Counted from the first letter of the stretch, positions 27,523 to 37,526 are shown. The stretch is 64,000 nucleotides of DNA from Maritimibacter harenae (GCF_009882975.1 NZ_WTUX01000011.1:124001-188000), one strand, 5' to 3'. Translations and numbers: made by a program. Notes: generated by a model not told the origin, from the sequence alone.

Positions 27523-28853
27523 CGGAGCTCTACGAACAGCAACGCGCCATGCGCGCCATGCGGAAGGCGGCCATGCAACGTGGCGTGATCGCGGTGCTCG
27601 ACATCGGCACGTCGAAGATCGGCTGCCTGGTGCTGCGCTTCGACGGGGTCGACCGCAGCATGGCGAACGACGGGGTCGGCTCGCTTGCGGGGCAGTCCGG
27701 GTTCCGGGTGATCGGCGCGGCCACGACACGTTCGCGCGGCGTGCGCTTCGGCGAGATCGACGCGATGCAGGAAACCGAACGTGCGATCCGGACTGCGATC
27801 CAGGCGGCGCAGAAGATGGCGAACATCCGTGTGGATCACGTGATCGCCACCTTCTCCGGCGCCTCTCCGCGCAGCTACGGCGTGGCGGGTGAGGTCGAGG
27901 TAGCGGGCTCCGCCGTGACCGAGGACGACATCGCGCGCGTCATGGCGTCGTGCGACGTGCCCGACTACGGCGAGGGGCGCGAGGTGCTGCACGCCCAGCC
28001 GGTGAACTTCGCGCTCGACCACCGCTCGGGCCTGTCCGACCCGCGCGGCCAGACCGGCAAACGGCTCGCGGTGGACATGCACCTTCTGACCGTGGACGCG
28101 GCGACGATCCGCAACGTCGCCTATTGCATCAAGCGCTGCGACCTCGAGCTCGCGGGGCTCGCTTCGTCCTCCTACACCGCGGCGCTCGCCAGCCTCGTCG
28201 AGGACGAGCAGGAGCTGGGGGCGGCCTGCATCGACATGGGCGGCGGCGCGACCGGCGTGTCGATCTTCATGAAGAAGCACATGATCTTCGCCGATACAGT
28301 GCGGCTGGGCGGCGATCACGTCACCTCGGACATCTCCAAGGGGCTCCAGATCCCGATGGCCACCGCCGAACGGATCAAGACCTTCTACGGCGGCATCCTC
28401 GCCACCGGCATGGACGACCGCGAGATGATCGAGATCGGGGGCGACACCGGCGACTGGGAACACGACCGGCGCACCGTGAGCCGGTCCGAGCTCATCGGCA
28501 TCATGCGCCCGCGCGTCGAGGAGATCCTCGAGGAGGTGCGCAAGGTGCTGGACGCGGCCGGGTTCGACCACCTGCCGAGCCAGCAGATCGTGCTTACGGG
28601 CGGCGCCAGCCAGATCCCGGGCATCGACAGCCTCGCGCCTCGCATCCTGGGCCAGCAGGTGCGCATCGGGCGCCCCCTGCGCGTCCAGGGGCTCCCGCAG
28701 GCGGCGACGGGGGCGGCGTTCGCCAGCGCCGTGGGGCTGTGCCTCTTCGCGGCCTCTCCGCAGGACGAATGGTGGGATTTCGACATCCCCGCCGCGACCT
28801 ACCCGGCGCGCAGCCTGCGCCGCGCGGTGAAGTGGTTCCGCGACAACTGGTAG
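27519..28853 (+). CDS. ftsA: Cell division protein FtsA (actin-like Z-ring anchor)
   Basis: FtsA tethers FtsZ to the membrane. The 444-residue actin fold has the phosphate-1 loop VLDIGTSKIGC near 27-37 and the 1C domain (about 105-185). CIDMGGGATGVSIF is the phosphate-2 loop, and VLTGGASQIPGI is the adenosine motif. The last residues, RSLRRAVKWFRDNW, form an amphipathic membrane-targeting helix. It is followed by a 346-bp gap before ftsZ. Confidence 0.97.
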   Translation: MTELYEQQRAMRAMRKAAMQRGVIAVLDIGTSKIGCLVLRFDGVDRSMANDGVGSLAGQSGFRVIGAATTRSRGVRFGEIDAMQETERAIRTAIQAAQKMANIRVDHVIATFSGASPRSYGVAGEVEVAGSAVTEDDIARVMASCDVPDYGEGREVLHAQPVNFALDHRSGLSDPRGQTGKRLAVDMHLLTVDAATIRNVAYCIKRCDLELAGLASSSYTAALASLVEDEQELGAACIDMGGGATGVSIFMKKHMIFADTVRLGGDHVTSDISKGLQIPMATAERIKTFYGGILATGMDDREMIEIGGDTGDWEHDRRTVSRSELIGIMRPRVEEILEEVRKVLDAAGFDHLPSQQIVLTGGASQIPGIDSLAPRILGQQVRIGRPLRVQGLPQAATGAAFASAVGLCLFAASPQDEWWDFDIPAATYPARSLRRAVKWFRDNW

Positions 28854-29199
28854 GCGCGCGCCGGGCCGCGCAAGCGTAGAACCGCCGGGGGCGCGAAAAG
28901 CGCTTGAAAGCGGCGGCCACAGGTGGTGCAGTCGGATCGCGGTGGGACGCGGACCGGCATGGCTTTCGTGTGTGAAAACACAAGATATGCCCATCTACGC
29001 CAAATCTCGCCGTCGAAAGCCCGGTAATCCACCGGATTTAGGGGCTTTTTCGTGTTTTTTGCGTGACCTGCGCCCGTGTAACGGTTAAGCTGAGGGGAAA
29101 TAGGCAGACAACCGGCGAAGATCGGGACAATGCCAGGGATTACTGGCACCACGGAGACGGGTCAAAGGACGACAAGTCAAAAGGACAGGCGGAAAGATC
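28854..29199 (+). other. Long ftsA-ftsZ intergenic region with an inverted repeat
   Basis: No gene is visible in these 346 bp. The AT-richer part around 29040-29100 (TTTTTCGTGTTTTTTGCG) is where an ftsZ promoter would be expected, but no convincing -35/-10 pair stands out. An inverted repeat TGCCAG-N6-CTGGCA at 29131-29148 lies about 50 bp before the ftsZ start and could be a protein site or a leader hairpin. Confidence 0.4.
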
Positions 29200-30852
29200 A
29201 TGACATTGAACCTCACCATGCCGGGTCAGGATGACCTCAAACCCCGCATCACCGTGTTTGGCGTCGGTGGCGCTGGCGGCAATGCGGTCAACAACATGAT
29301 CGACAAGGCGCTCGAGGGCGTCGAATTCGTCGTGGCGAACACCGATGCGCAGGCGCTGGCGCAGTCCAAGTCGCAGGCGCGCATCCAGATGGGCGTCAAG
29401 GTGACCGAGGGGCTCGGCGCCGGGGCGCGGGCTTCGGTCGGTGCGGCCGCGGCCGAGGAGTCGATCGAACAGATCGTCGATCACCTGGCCGGGGCGCACA
29501 TGTGCTTCATCACCGCCGGGATGGGCGGCGGCACCGGGACCGGGGCCGCGCCGATCATCGCGCAGGCCGCCCGTGAACTGGGCGTGCTGACCGTGGGCGT
29601 CGTGACCAAGCCCTTCCAGTTCGAGGGCGCCAAGCGCATGCGGCAGGCCGACGAGGGCGTCGACGCGCTGCAGAAGATGGTCGACACGCTGATCGTCATC
29701 CCGAACCAGAACCTGTTCCGTCTCGCCAACGAGAAGACGACCTTCACCGAGGCGTTCTCGATGGCCGACGACGTGCTCTACCAGGGCGTCAAGGGCATCT
29801 CGGACCTGATGGTGCGCCCGGGTCTCATCAACCTCGACTTCGCCGACGTGCGCTCGGTCATGGACGAGATGGGCAAGGCGATGATGGGCACCGGCGAGGC
29901 CGAGGGCGACGATCGCGCGATCCAGGCGGCCGAGAAGGCCATAGCGAACCCGCTTCTGGACGAGATCAGCCTCAAGGGTGCCCGGGGCGTTCTCATCAAC
30001 ATCACCGGCGGCTACGACCTCACGCTCTTCGAGCTGGACGAGGCCGCGAACCGGATCCGCGAAGAGGTGGACCCGGACGCGAACATCATCGTCGGTTCGA
30101 CGCTGGACACAGACATCGACGGTTCCATGCGCGTCTCCGTCGTGGCCACGGGCATCGACGCGACCGAGGCGCATCTCGACGTGCCGCTGCCGCGCCGCAA
30201 GCTCTCCGAACCGCTGCATTCGCCGGAAGAGGTCGAGCAGTCGGTCGGCCACCAGCACGGCGCGCCGACCTTCTCGCCGGCGAGCGAGCCGGTCGCGCAG
30301 CAGAGCTACGACACCGAGCCGCCGGCCGAGCCGCAGCACTACGCGCAGCCCGAGCAGCAGGAACCGCAGGCGTCCTTCTTCGACCAGGAAGAGCGCCCCG
30401 AAGGCTCCTACGACCAGGGCTTCCCGGCCGAAGAGGCGGGTGACGATGTGCCGGCCCCGGTGTTCCAGTCGGCCCCGCGCCAGGAACCGCAGTATCAGCA
30501 GCCGCAGCACCAGCAGCAGCCGGAAGCCGCCCCCGTTGCGCAGTTCGTGGCCCCCAAGGCCCCGCAACCCGGCCAGCCTTCGCCCGAAGCGATGGCCCGG
30601 CTCGAAGCCGCTGTCGGCCGTTCGCGCGCCGAGCAGCCGCGCCAGGCCGAGCCGCAGCAGGGCGGCGGCGAACGTCCCCGTTTCGGGATCAATTCGCTGA
30701 TCAACCGGATGACCGGGCAGGGTTCCGAACAGGCCCAGGCCGAGCCGCGCCGTGAGCCGCAGCCGCGCCCGCAGACCCAGGAAGAGCCGCAGAACGACCC
30801 GGACCAGGAGCGCGTGGAAATTCCCGCCTTCCTGCGCCGCCAGGCGAACTGA
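29200..30852 (+). CDS. ftsZ: Cell division protein FtsZ with long C-terminal linker
   Basis: The tubulin-like GTPase that forms the Z-ring. The GTP-binding loops are [14 protein letters not shown] (about 14-27), G109-G-G-T-G-T-G115 and [11 protein letters not shown]-like [11 protein letters not shown]. The core ends near 320 with VPLPRRKL. A low-complexity linker of about 215 residues rich in Q, P, E and A follows, and the protein ends in the partner-binding peptide [12 protein letters not shown]. At 550 residues it is well above the 380-400 of most bacteria, because of the linker. It is followed by its own terminator. Confidence 0.98.
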   Translation: MTLNLTMPGQDDLKPRITVFGVGGAGGNAVNNMIDKALEGVEFVVANTDAQALAQSKSQARIQMGVKVTEGLGAGARASVGAAAAEESIEQIVDHLAGAHMCFITAGMGGGTGTGAAPIIAQAARELGVLTVGVVTKPFQFEGAKRMRQADEGVDALQKMVDTLIVIPNQNLFRLANEKTTFTEAFSMADDVLYQGVKGISDLMVRPGLINLDFADVRSVMDEMGKAMMGTGEAEGDDRAIQAAEKAIANPLLDEISLKGARGVLINITGGYDLTLFELDEAANRIREEVDPDANIIVGSTLDTDIDGSMRVSVVATGIDATEAHLDVPLPRRKLSEPLHSPEEVEQSVGHQHGAPTFSPASEPVAQQSYDTEPPAEPQHYAQPEQQEPQASFFDQEERPEGSYDQGFPAEEAGDDVPAPVFQSAPRQEPQYQQPQHQQQPEAAPVAQFVAPKAPQPGQPSPEAMARLEAAVGRSRAEQPRQAEPQQGGGERPRFGINSLINRMTGQGSEQAQAEPRREPQPRPQTQEEPQNDPDQERVEIPAFLRRQAN

Positions 30853-30870
30853 TCCAGACATACCTCGCGA

Positions 30871-30899
30871 AAGGGCCGGCCTTCGGGTCGGCCTTTTTC
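30871..30899 (+). terminator. Rho-independent terminator after ftsZ
   Basis: An 11-pair stem (30871-30881 against 30886-30896, two G.T wobbles) has a TTCG tetraloop and ends in TTTTT. It separates ftsZ from bamD. Confidence 0.9.
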
Positions 30900-31134
30900 G
30901 TGGGGCGACAGCATCTTGCAGGGGCCTCTTCACGCATCACGTGAAGGGGCCACAATATCTGGACGGCCTGTGGATAACTTTGACCACATCGGGTGTTTTT
31001 CGGCGCCAAGGCCATTTTGCCCGGAAAATTTATGTGCTAGGAAAAATCCCAACGCAGTCCGGGTGCATTACGGACCCGGTGAATCACTTGCGATGGGGTA
31101 GGCGCGGGACATGGTTGATCAGCGGCGCGACACG

Positions 31135-32016
31135 ATGAGGGCCAGGGCCCTGAAGGGGGCGGCGACGCTGGCACTGGTGGCAGCCCTTTCCGGTTGCTCC
31201 GGCGGCGGTCTTGGCGGTGTCGGGGACTGGTTCGGCGGACTCTTCGACGGCGACGGTCGCGAATCCAAGCCGATCGAGGATTACACGGCCGAACAGATCT
31301 TCACCCGCGCGGAATACGATCTCGAGAACGGGGATTACGAGGACGCTGCCGAGTATTTCGGCGAGGTCGAGCGCGTGTATCCCTACACCGAACTCGCCAA
31401 GCGCGCGCTGGTGATGCAGGCCTATGCCTACCACAAGGCCGCGGATTACGAGATGGCGCGCGCCTCGGCCCAGCGGTTCATCGATTTCTACCCGGGCGAC
31501 GAAGACGCGGCTTACGCGACCTATCTCCTGGCGCTGAGCTATTACGACCAGATCGAGGACGTGGGCCGCGACCAGGGCCTGACCTACCAGGCGCTCCAGG
31601 CGCTGCGCGACGTGATCGAACGCTACCCGGAAACGGAATACGCGCGCTCCGCGATCCTGAAATTCGACCTGGCCTACGACCATCTTGCCGCGAAAGAGAT
31701 GGAGATCGGGCGGTACTACCTGAAGCGGCAGCACTATGCCGCCGGGATCAACCGTTTCCGCGTCGTCGTCGAGGAATTCCAGACCACGACGCAGACGCCC
31801 GAGGCGCTTCATCGCCTGGTCGAGAGCTACCTGCTGCTCGGCCTGACGGAAGAGGCGCAGACCGCCGGTGCCATTCTTGGTCACAACTTCCAGTCCACCC
31901 CTTGGTACGAGGACAGCTACGCGCTCCTGACCAAGAACGGGCTGAAGCCCGAGGCCAAGGGCAACAACTGGCTCTCCGCGATCTACCGGCAGATGATCAA
32001 GGGCGAGTGGCTCTGA
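31135..32016 (+). CDS. bamD: Outer membrane assembly lipoprotein BamD (ComL)
   Basis: A lipoprotein of the BAM complex that inserts beta-barrel proteins in the outer membrane. From ATG 31135 the signal peptide ends in the lipobox LSG-C21; ATG 31111 in the same frame would add eight residues. The mature part has TPR repeats, including TAEQIFTRAEYDLENGDYEDAAEYFGEVERVYPYTELA-type helices. About 293 residues is normal. It usually follows lpxC; here it follows ftsZ directly. recN starts 10 bp later. Confidence 0.95.
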   Translation: MRARALKGAATLALVAALSGCSGGGLGGVGDWFGGLFDGDGRESKPIEDYTAEQIFTRAEYDLENGDYEDAAEYFGEVERVYPYTELAKRALVMQAYAYHKAADYEMARASAQRFIDFYPGDEDAAYATYLLALSYYDQIEDVGRDQGLTYQALQALRDVIERYPETEYARSAILKFDLAYDHLAAKEMEIGRYYLKRQHYAAGINRFRVVVEEFQTTTQTPEALHRLVESYLLLGLTEEAQTAGAILGHNFQSTPWYEDSYALLTKNGLKPEAKGNNWLSAIYRQMIKGEWL

Positions 32017-32026
32017 CCCCACGCCC

Positions 32027-33679
32027 ATGCTGTTAAGCCTCGACATCCGGGACATGTTGATCATCGACCGGCTGGACCTCGAGTTCCGGCCGGGTCTGAA
32101 CGTGCTTACCGGTGAAACCGGGGCCGGCAAGTCCATCCTGCTCGATTCGCTCGGCTTCGTGCTGGGCTGGCGCGGCCGCGCGGACCTCGTGCGCCAGGGC
32201 GCGGACGAGGGCGAGGTGACGGCGGTCTTCGCGCTGCCCGACGACCACGCGGCGATGGCGGTGCTGGACGAGGCGGGCATCCCGCGCGGGGACGAACTGA
32301 TCCTGCGCCGCGTGAACCGATCCAACGGCACCAAGAGCGCGTGGATCAACGACCGCCGCGCCTCCGGCGAAGTGCTGCGCGCCCTGTCGGACACGCTGGT
32401 GGAACTTCACGGCCAGCAGGACGACAAGGGGCTTCTGAACCCCCGCACGCACCGCAAGCTGCTCGACGCCTTCGGCGGGCTCGACGGCCAGGTGGCCGAC
32501 GTGCGCGCGGCGTGGCGGCGGCTGTCGGAGGCGGGCCACGCGCTCCACGCGGCCGAGGAACGGCTGGCAGCCGCGCGCGAGGAAGAGGACTTCCTGCGCC
32601 ACGCGGCCGGCGAGCTGGAAGCGCTCGATCCGCAGCCGGGCGAGGATGCCGAGCTCGACGAACGCCGCCGCATGATGCAGGCGGGCCAGCGGATCGGCGA
32701 GGACGTGACCCGCGCCGCCCAGGCGCTCGGCCCCGGCGAGGGCGCAGAGGGGCGCATGGGCGATGCGCTGCGCTGGCTCGAAGGCGTGGCCGACAGGGCG
32801 GGCGAGGCGCTCGACCCGGCGATCGACGCGCTGAATCGTGCGCTGGTGGAGCTGGGCGAGGCGACGCAGGGGGTGGAGTCCGCGCTCGATGCGCTGTCCT
32901 TCGATCCGAGCGAGCTTGAGCGGGTCGAGGAGCGGCTTTTCGCGATCCGGGGGCTCGCGCGCAAGCACGGCGTGCTGGCCGACGACCTGGGCGCTTTTGC
33001 TGCCGACATTCGCGAAAAGCTCGCCGCGCTGGACAAGGGGGAGGGCGACATCGAAGCGCTGCGCAAGGCCGAGGCCGAGGCGCGCCGCGTCTACGACACC
33101 GAGGCCGACGCGTTGAGCGCCGCACGTGCGGAGGCCGCCGGGCGGCTCGACGCGGCGATGTCGGCGGAACTCGCCCCGCTCAAGATGGAACGCGCCGTGT
33201 TCACCACCGGGATCGAAGCGGCCGATCCGGGGCCCGAGGGGCATGACGCGGTGACCTTCACCGTGGCGACCAACCCGGGCGCGCCGGCCGGCCCCCTGAA
33301 CAAGATCGCCTCGGGCGGGGAACTGAGTCGTTTCCTGCTGGCGCTCAAGGTGTGCCTGACCAAGGACGCGCGCGGGCTGACCATGATCTTCGACGAGATC
33401 GACCGGGGCGTGGGCGGGGCGACCGCCGACGCGGTCGGGCGGCGGCTGAAGCGGCTGGCGGACGAGGGCGGACAGGTGCTTGTCGTCACGCACTCGCCCC
33501 AGGTGGCGGCCCTCGGGGCACATCACTGGCGGGTGGCCAAGGCGGTCGAGGACGACGTGACGCTGTCGCGGGTGACCTCGCTCGACGACGAGGACCGGAT
33601 CGACGAGATCGCGCGCATGATCTCCGGCGACGTGATCACGCAGGAAGCGCGGGCGGCGGCGCGCAGTCTTCTGGGGTAG
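32027..33679 (+). CDS. recN: DNA repair protein RecN
   Basis: An SMC-like ATPase for double-strand break repair. The 550-residue protein has Walker A TGETGAGKS (about 28-36), long central coiled coils (about 150-360), the ABC signature IASGGELSRFLLALK and Walker B MIFDEIDRGVGG. The zinc-hook-like centre is absent, as in other RecN. It shares the transcript direction and close spacing with bamD, the usual alphaproteobacterial order. Confidence 0.97.
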   Translation: MLLSLDIRDMLIIDRLDLEFRPGLNVLTGETGAGKSILLDSLGFVLGWRGRADLVRQGADEGEVTAVFALPDDHAAMAVLDEAGIPRGDELILRRVNRSNGTKSAWINDRRASGEVLRALSDTLVELHGQQDDKGLLNPRTHRKLLDAFGGLDGQVADVRAAWRRLSEAGHALHAAEERLAAAREEEDFLRHAAGELEALDPQPGEDAELDERRRMMQAGQRIGEDVTRAAQALGPGEGAEGRMGDALRWLEGVADRAGEALDPAIDALNRALVELGEATQGVESALDALSFDPSELERVEERLFAIRGLARKHGVLADDLGAFAADIREKLAALDKGEGDIEALRKAEAEARRVYDTEADALSAARAEAAGRLDAAMSAELAPLKMERAVFTTGIEAADPGPEGHDAVTFTVATNPGAPAGPLNKIASGGELSRFLLALKVCLTKDARGLTMIFDEIDRGVGGATADAVGRRLKRLADEGGQVLVVTHSPQVAALGAHHWRVAKAVEDDVTLSRVTSLDDEDRIDEIARMISGDVITQEARAAARSLLG

Positions 33680-33760
33680 CGCTTCGCTCCGGGCAGGTCT
33701 CTCGCCGGGTTCGGACACCCTCCGGAGGCGCCGGGTTCGGAACGTGAAAGCCGGTTTTCC

Positions 33761-33988
33761 CTACTGCCCTTGGCGGCGCGTGTTGCGCAGCTTTTCCCAG
33801 ATCGGCTTGATGTCCAGCGCGGCGATGCCCACGCCCAGCGGAAACATCCAGAAGCCGAAGATGGGCAGGAAACCGAAGACGCCGAACACCATCAGGAAGA
33901 GCCCCACGACCAGGCGAAGGCCCGGCGGCAGCTTGTGCTGGGCGAAAGACATCGTGCGGTCCCAGGCGGCACGAATCCGTTCGCTCAC
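33761..33988 (-). CDS. Small two-helix membrane protein, unknown
   Basis: A 75-residue protein beginning at GTG 33988, which overlaps the stop of the upstream oxidase gene in a GTGA. A basic amphipathic start (SERIRAAWDRTMSFAQHKLPPG) is followed by two hydrophobic helices (about 23-40 and 43-58: VVGLFLMVFGVFGFLPIFGFWMFPLGVGIAALD) and a basic tail. Conserved-looking hypothetical; translational coupling suggests it works with, or is simply co-expressed with, the FAD-linked oxidase. Confidence 0.75.
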   Translation of the reverse strand: MSERIRAAWDRTMSFAQHKLPPGLRLVVGLFLMVFGVFGFLPIFGFWMFPLGVGIAALDIKPIWEKLRNTRRQGQ

Positions 33989-35358
33989 CGGGGCTTTGTC
34001 AGCTTTCCGGGATTCAGGATCCCCTGCGGATCCAGGGCCATCTTGATGTCGCTCATCACGTCCCATGCGTGTCCATGTTGTGCGTCCATGTAGGCGAGCT
34101 TGCCGATGCCGATCCCGTGCTCGCCCGTAACGGTTCCGCCAAGCCGCAACGCCCGTTCATTCATGCGGGCAGCCAGGGACTTGGCGACATCGAGTTCGGC
34201 CGGCTGCCCGGGGTCAACGAGCAGGATAGCATGAAAGTTCCCGTCGCCCACGTGCCCGAGGATCGGCCCCTCGATGATCGAGTCGGCGATGTCGGCGCGC
34301 GTCTCCTCGACCGCCTGGGCGAGGGCCGAGATCGGGACGCAGACATCCGTCACCACCGCCGTGGCGCCCTTCTTGAGCCCCAGGCAGGCCCAGTAGGCGT
34401 GGTGGCGCATGGTCCAGAGGGCGGTGCGCTCTTCGGGCTTCGTGGCCACCTCGACCCCCGAGGCGCCGAAATCCGCGACGATCTCGCCGAAACGGGCGGC
34501 ATCCTCGGCGACACTGGCGTCGGAGCCGTGGAATTCCACGAAAAGATGCGGCTGCTCGACCACGTCGGTTCCGGAATAGGCGTTCACCGCGCGCACGGCG
34601 TCGGCATCCAGAAACTCGATCCGCGCCATAGGCAGACCCATCTGGATCACCGCGACGACCGCCTCGACCGCATCCTCCATCCGTTCGAAGGCGCAGATTC
34701 CCGACGAGACCGCCTCGGGCTGGCCATGCAGGCGCAGCGACAGTTCGGTGATCAGGCCAAGCGTGCCCTCGGACCCCAGGAAAAGGCTGGTCAGGTCGTA
34801 GCCGGCCGAGTTCTTGCGCGCTCGCGTGCCGGTGCGGATCACCCGGCCATCGGCCATCACGACCTCGAGCCCCAGGACGTTCTCGCGCATCGTGCCATAG
34901 CGCACCGTGGTGGTGCCGGAGGCGCGCGTGGCCGCCATGCCGCCAAGACTCGCGTTGGCCCCCGGGTCGACCGAGAAGAACAGGCCCGTTGCCCGCAGGT
35001 CGCGGTTCAGCGCCTCGCGGGTGATGCCTGGCTGCACGACCGCGTCCATGTCGCCCTGGTTGACCTCGAGCACCCGGTTCATGCGGGCGAAGTCGACCGT
35101 CAACCCGCCGTGGATCGCGCTGGTGTGTCCTTCCAGCGACGTGCCGGCACCGTAGCCGATCACCGGAACGCCGTGGGCGTGGCAGATCTTCATCAGCTGC
35201 GACACCTCTTCGGTCGTCTCCGGATAGGCGACGGCGTCCGGCGGCGCGGCGGCGAAGTGGGTCTCGGAGCCGCCATGTGCGTCCAGATCGGACTTGGAGA
35301 CGCTCAGGCGATCTCCTAGAAGGTTTGAAAGCTCTGACGTTGCAGCTTTGGTAAGCAT
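33985..35358 (-). CDS. FAD-linked oxidase, GlcD / D-lactate dehydrogenase (cytochrome) family
   Basis: A 457-residue 2-hydroxyacid oxidoreductase. The N-terminal FAD-binding (PCMH) domain has VPVIGYGAGTSLEGHT and VDPGANASLGGMAATRASGT. The C-terminal FAD-oxidase domain has HVGDGNFHAILL, GGTVTGEHGIGIGK and LDPQGILNPGK. Substrate is likely D-lactate or glycolate. Start ATG 35358 follows GGAGGG at about -6; the frame stays open upstream but without family match. It is divergent from the ClC gene 73 bp away. Confidence 0.92.
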   Translation of the reverse strand: MLTKAATSELSNLLGDRLSVSKSDLDAHGGSETHFAAAPPDAVAYPETTEEVSQLMKICHAHGVPVIGYGAGTSLEGHTSAIHGGLTVDFARMNRVLEVNQGDMDAVVQPGITREALNRDLRATGLFFSVDPGANASLGGMAATRASGTTTVRYGTMRENVLGLEVVMADGRVIRTGTRARKNSAGYDLTSLFLGSEGTLGLITELSLRLHGQPEAVSSGICAFERMEDAVEAVVAVIQMGLPMARIEFLDADAVRAVNAYSGTDVVEQPHLFVEFHGSDASVAEDAARFGEIVADFGASGVEVATKPEERTALWTMRHHAYWACLGLKKGATAVVTDVCVPISALAQAVEETRADIADSIIEGPILGHVGDGNFHAILLVDPGQPAELDVAKSLAARMNERALRLGGTVTGEHGIGIGKLAYMDAQHGHAWDVMSDIKMALDPQGILNPGKLTKPR

Positions 35359-35431
35359 GCCTGCCCTCCATGCGGTTCGGCACTGAGTATCGAGTCGGAA
35401 AGGCGAAAAAAAGGCCGGGTCCAACGGGATT

Positions 35432-37120
35432 ATGACGCGTTCAGGAACAATTGCGCTCAAAAGGTGGATTTCCGCCGCGAACGCGCACCGGGCCCGTACC
35501 CTGGCGGTCATTCGCGAGAAGGGGCCGGGGCAGGCGCAGTTCTGGTTCATGGCGCTGGCGATCGGGGTGGCGGCCGGTTTCGCGGCGCTTTTCTTTCGCA
35601 AGGGCATCGATGCGTTGCAGTCGCTGCTCTACGGCACCGAGGACGTGGCCCATCTTCACACCTTCGCGGCCAGCCTGCCGTGGTACCTGATCCTGGCCAT
35701 CCCGGTCGCGGGCGGGCTGGTCGTGGGCATCATCCTCAACTGGACGACGCATGACGGGCGCGTGCGCGCCGTGGCCGACGTGATCGAGGGCGCGGCGATG
35801 TGGGAAGGGCGCGTGGAACGGCGCGCGGGGCTGGGCTCTGCGCTGGCCTCGCTCATCACGCTGTCGACCGGTGGCTCGTCGGGGCGAGAGGGGCCGGTCG
35901 TGCACTTGGCGGCGGTCATGGCGACATGGGTGTCGAACCGGATCAACGCCTCGGGCGTGACCGCGCGCGACCTGCTGGGATGCGCCGTGGCCGCGGCCGT
36001 ATCGGCAAGCTTCAACGCCCCCATCGCCGGCGCGCTCTTCGCGCTCGAGGTGGTGCTGCGCCACTTCGCCGTGCGCGCCTTCGCCCCCATCGCCATCGCG
36101 AGCGTCGCGGGCACAGTCATCAACCGGCTGGAGTTCGGCGGCGTGACCGAGTTCGTGCTGCCCCAGAAGGGGGGACTGGCCTTCTACGTGGAGCTGCCGG
36201 CCTTCCTGCTCCTCGGGCTCGTCGCGGGCGTGGTGGCGGTGGTGCTCATGCGCTCGATCTTCCTGGCCGACGACATGGGAAACTGGATCCAGCGCAAGAC
36301 GCCCCTGCCGCGCGTCCTGCGTCCGGCGGTGGCCGGGCTGATGCTGGGGGCGCTCGCGATCTATTTCCCGCACATCATCGGGGTCGGCTACGAGACCACC
36401 AGCCGTGCGCTCACGGGTGAACTCATCCTGCACGAGGCGATGGTCTTCGCCGTGCTGAAGGTGATCGCGGTGTCGATCACGATGGGCGGGCGCATGGGGG
36501 GCGGCGTGTTCTCACCCGCGCTCATGGTCGGCGCGCTCACCGGGCTCGCCTTCGGACTGATCGCCACGGCGGTGTTCCCGAACGTCTCGGGCAGCGAAAC
36601 GCTCTACGCGCTGGCGGGCATGGGGGCGGTCGCGGCGGCCGTGCTGGGCGCGCCGATCTCGACCACGATGATCGTGTTCGAGCTTACCGGAGACTGGCAG
36701 ACGGGGCTTGCGGTGATGGTGAGCGTGTCGATCTCGACCGCGATCTCCACCCGGCTCGTCAACATGTCCTTCTTCCTCACCCAGCTCGCCCGGCGCGGCG
36801 TGAAACTGGCCGCCGGGCCGCAGGCCTGGGTGCTGGCGACGCTCCGGGTGGCAAGCGTCATGCGCAAGAAGGAGGACCCCCGCGCGGCGAGCGAGGACCA
36901 ATGCTGGGAGCTGATCCAGGATGGCGTCTACATCGACGGCAACGCGACGCTGGACGCCGCGATGCCGATCTTCGAACAATCCGGCACGCCCTTCATCCCG
37001 GTCGTGACGTTGGCCGGGGAGGGCGAGGGGCCGGAGCTTTGGGGGGCGTTGCACCATGTGGACGCGCTCAAGGCCTTCAACCGGAAACTGGCCGAGGCCG
37101 CGCGCGAGGAGCATTCCTGA
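35432..37120 (+). CDS. ClC-family chloride channel or H+/Cl- antiporter
   Basis: A 562-residue membrane protein with the ClC signatures LSTGGSSGREGPVVHLAA (the gating glutamate in GREGP) and GGRMGGGVFSPALMVGA. The helix N region VLGAPISTTMIVFELTGDW is also present. A C-terminal cytosolic part of about 110 residues contains what looks like one degenerate CBS-type segment near the end. Chloride/proton exchange or chloride flux is the known family role. Confidence 0.94.
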   Translation: MTRSGTIALKRWISAANAHRARTLAVIREKGPGQAQFWFMALAIGVAAGFAALFFRKGIDALQSLLYGTEDVAHLHTFAASLPWYLILAIPVAGGLVVGIILNWTTHDGRVRAVADVIEGAAMWEGRVERRAGLGSALASLITLSTGGSSGREGPVVHLAAVMATWVSNRINASGVTARDLLGCAVAAAVSASFNAPIAGALFALEVVLRHFAVRAFAPIAIASVAGTVINRLEFGGVTEFVLPQKGGLAFYVELPAFLLLGLVAGVVAVVLMRSIFLADDMGNWIQRKTPLPRVLRPAVAGLMLGALAIYFPHIIGVGYETTSRALTGELILHEAMVFAVLKVIAVSITMGGRMGGGVFSPALMVGALTGLAFGLIATAVFPNVSGSETLYALAGMGAVAAAVLGAPISTTMIVFELTGDWQTGLAVMVSVSISTAISTRLVNMSFFLTQLARRGVKLAAGPQAWVLATLRVASVMRKKEDPRAASEDQCWELIQDGVYIDGNATLDAAMPIFEQSGTPFIPVVTLAGEGEGPELWGALHHVDALKAFNRKLAEAAREEHS

Positions 37121-37124
37121 GCGC

Positions 37125-37466
37125 TCAGAGCTCCTCGACGGTCACCTTGTCGGTGTAGAAGGCGATGTGGTCCTTGATGCGGGACACCTCGTCGATCGGG
37201 TTGTCGTAGGACCAGCCGGCATCCTCGATCACGGTCGATTTCGTCTGAATCGAGTAATAGGTCGCGTCCCCCTTCCACGGGCAGTGCGAGGTCGTGTCGG
37301 ACCCGTCGAGGAAGGACATGGCGAGATCGGCCTTGGGGAAGTAGATCACCGGGCTCATGTCGCCCTCGGACAGTTCGAGCGCGTTCGAGGTTTCGCCCAG
37401 AACCGCGCCGCCCGCGCGCACGACCCATTTGCCCGGCGCCTTGCGGATCTTGATATGGTCAGCCAT
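37125..37466 (-). CDS. DUF427 domain protein
   Basis: A 113-residue protein with the DUF427 fold signature: KWVVRAGGAVLGET at the start, VIYFPKADL in the middle, then HCPWKGDATYY and EDAGWSYDNPI. The function of the family is not settled. A very strong ribosome site GGGAGGGA precedes ATG 37466. It is convergent with the ClC gene, whose stop lies four bases away. Confidence 0.92.
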   Translation of the reverse strand: MADHIKIRKAPGKWVVRAGGAVLGETSNALELSEGDMSPVIYFPKADLAMSFLDGSDTTSHCPWKGDATYYSIQTKSTVIEDAGWSYDNPIDEVSRIKDHIAFYTDKVTVEEL

Positions 37467-37526
37467 TCGGGTCCCTCCCTGTTCCCTGCGCGGGGATGCT
37501 AGCAGGTTTTTCGTATCTGTTCTGTG

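Noticed and set aside
30900-31110. A hidden or truncated lpxC in the ftsZ-bamD gap
   Set aside because: Only about 210 bp remain after the terminator and no frame shows LpxC motifs.
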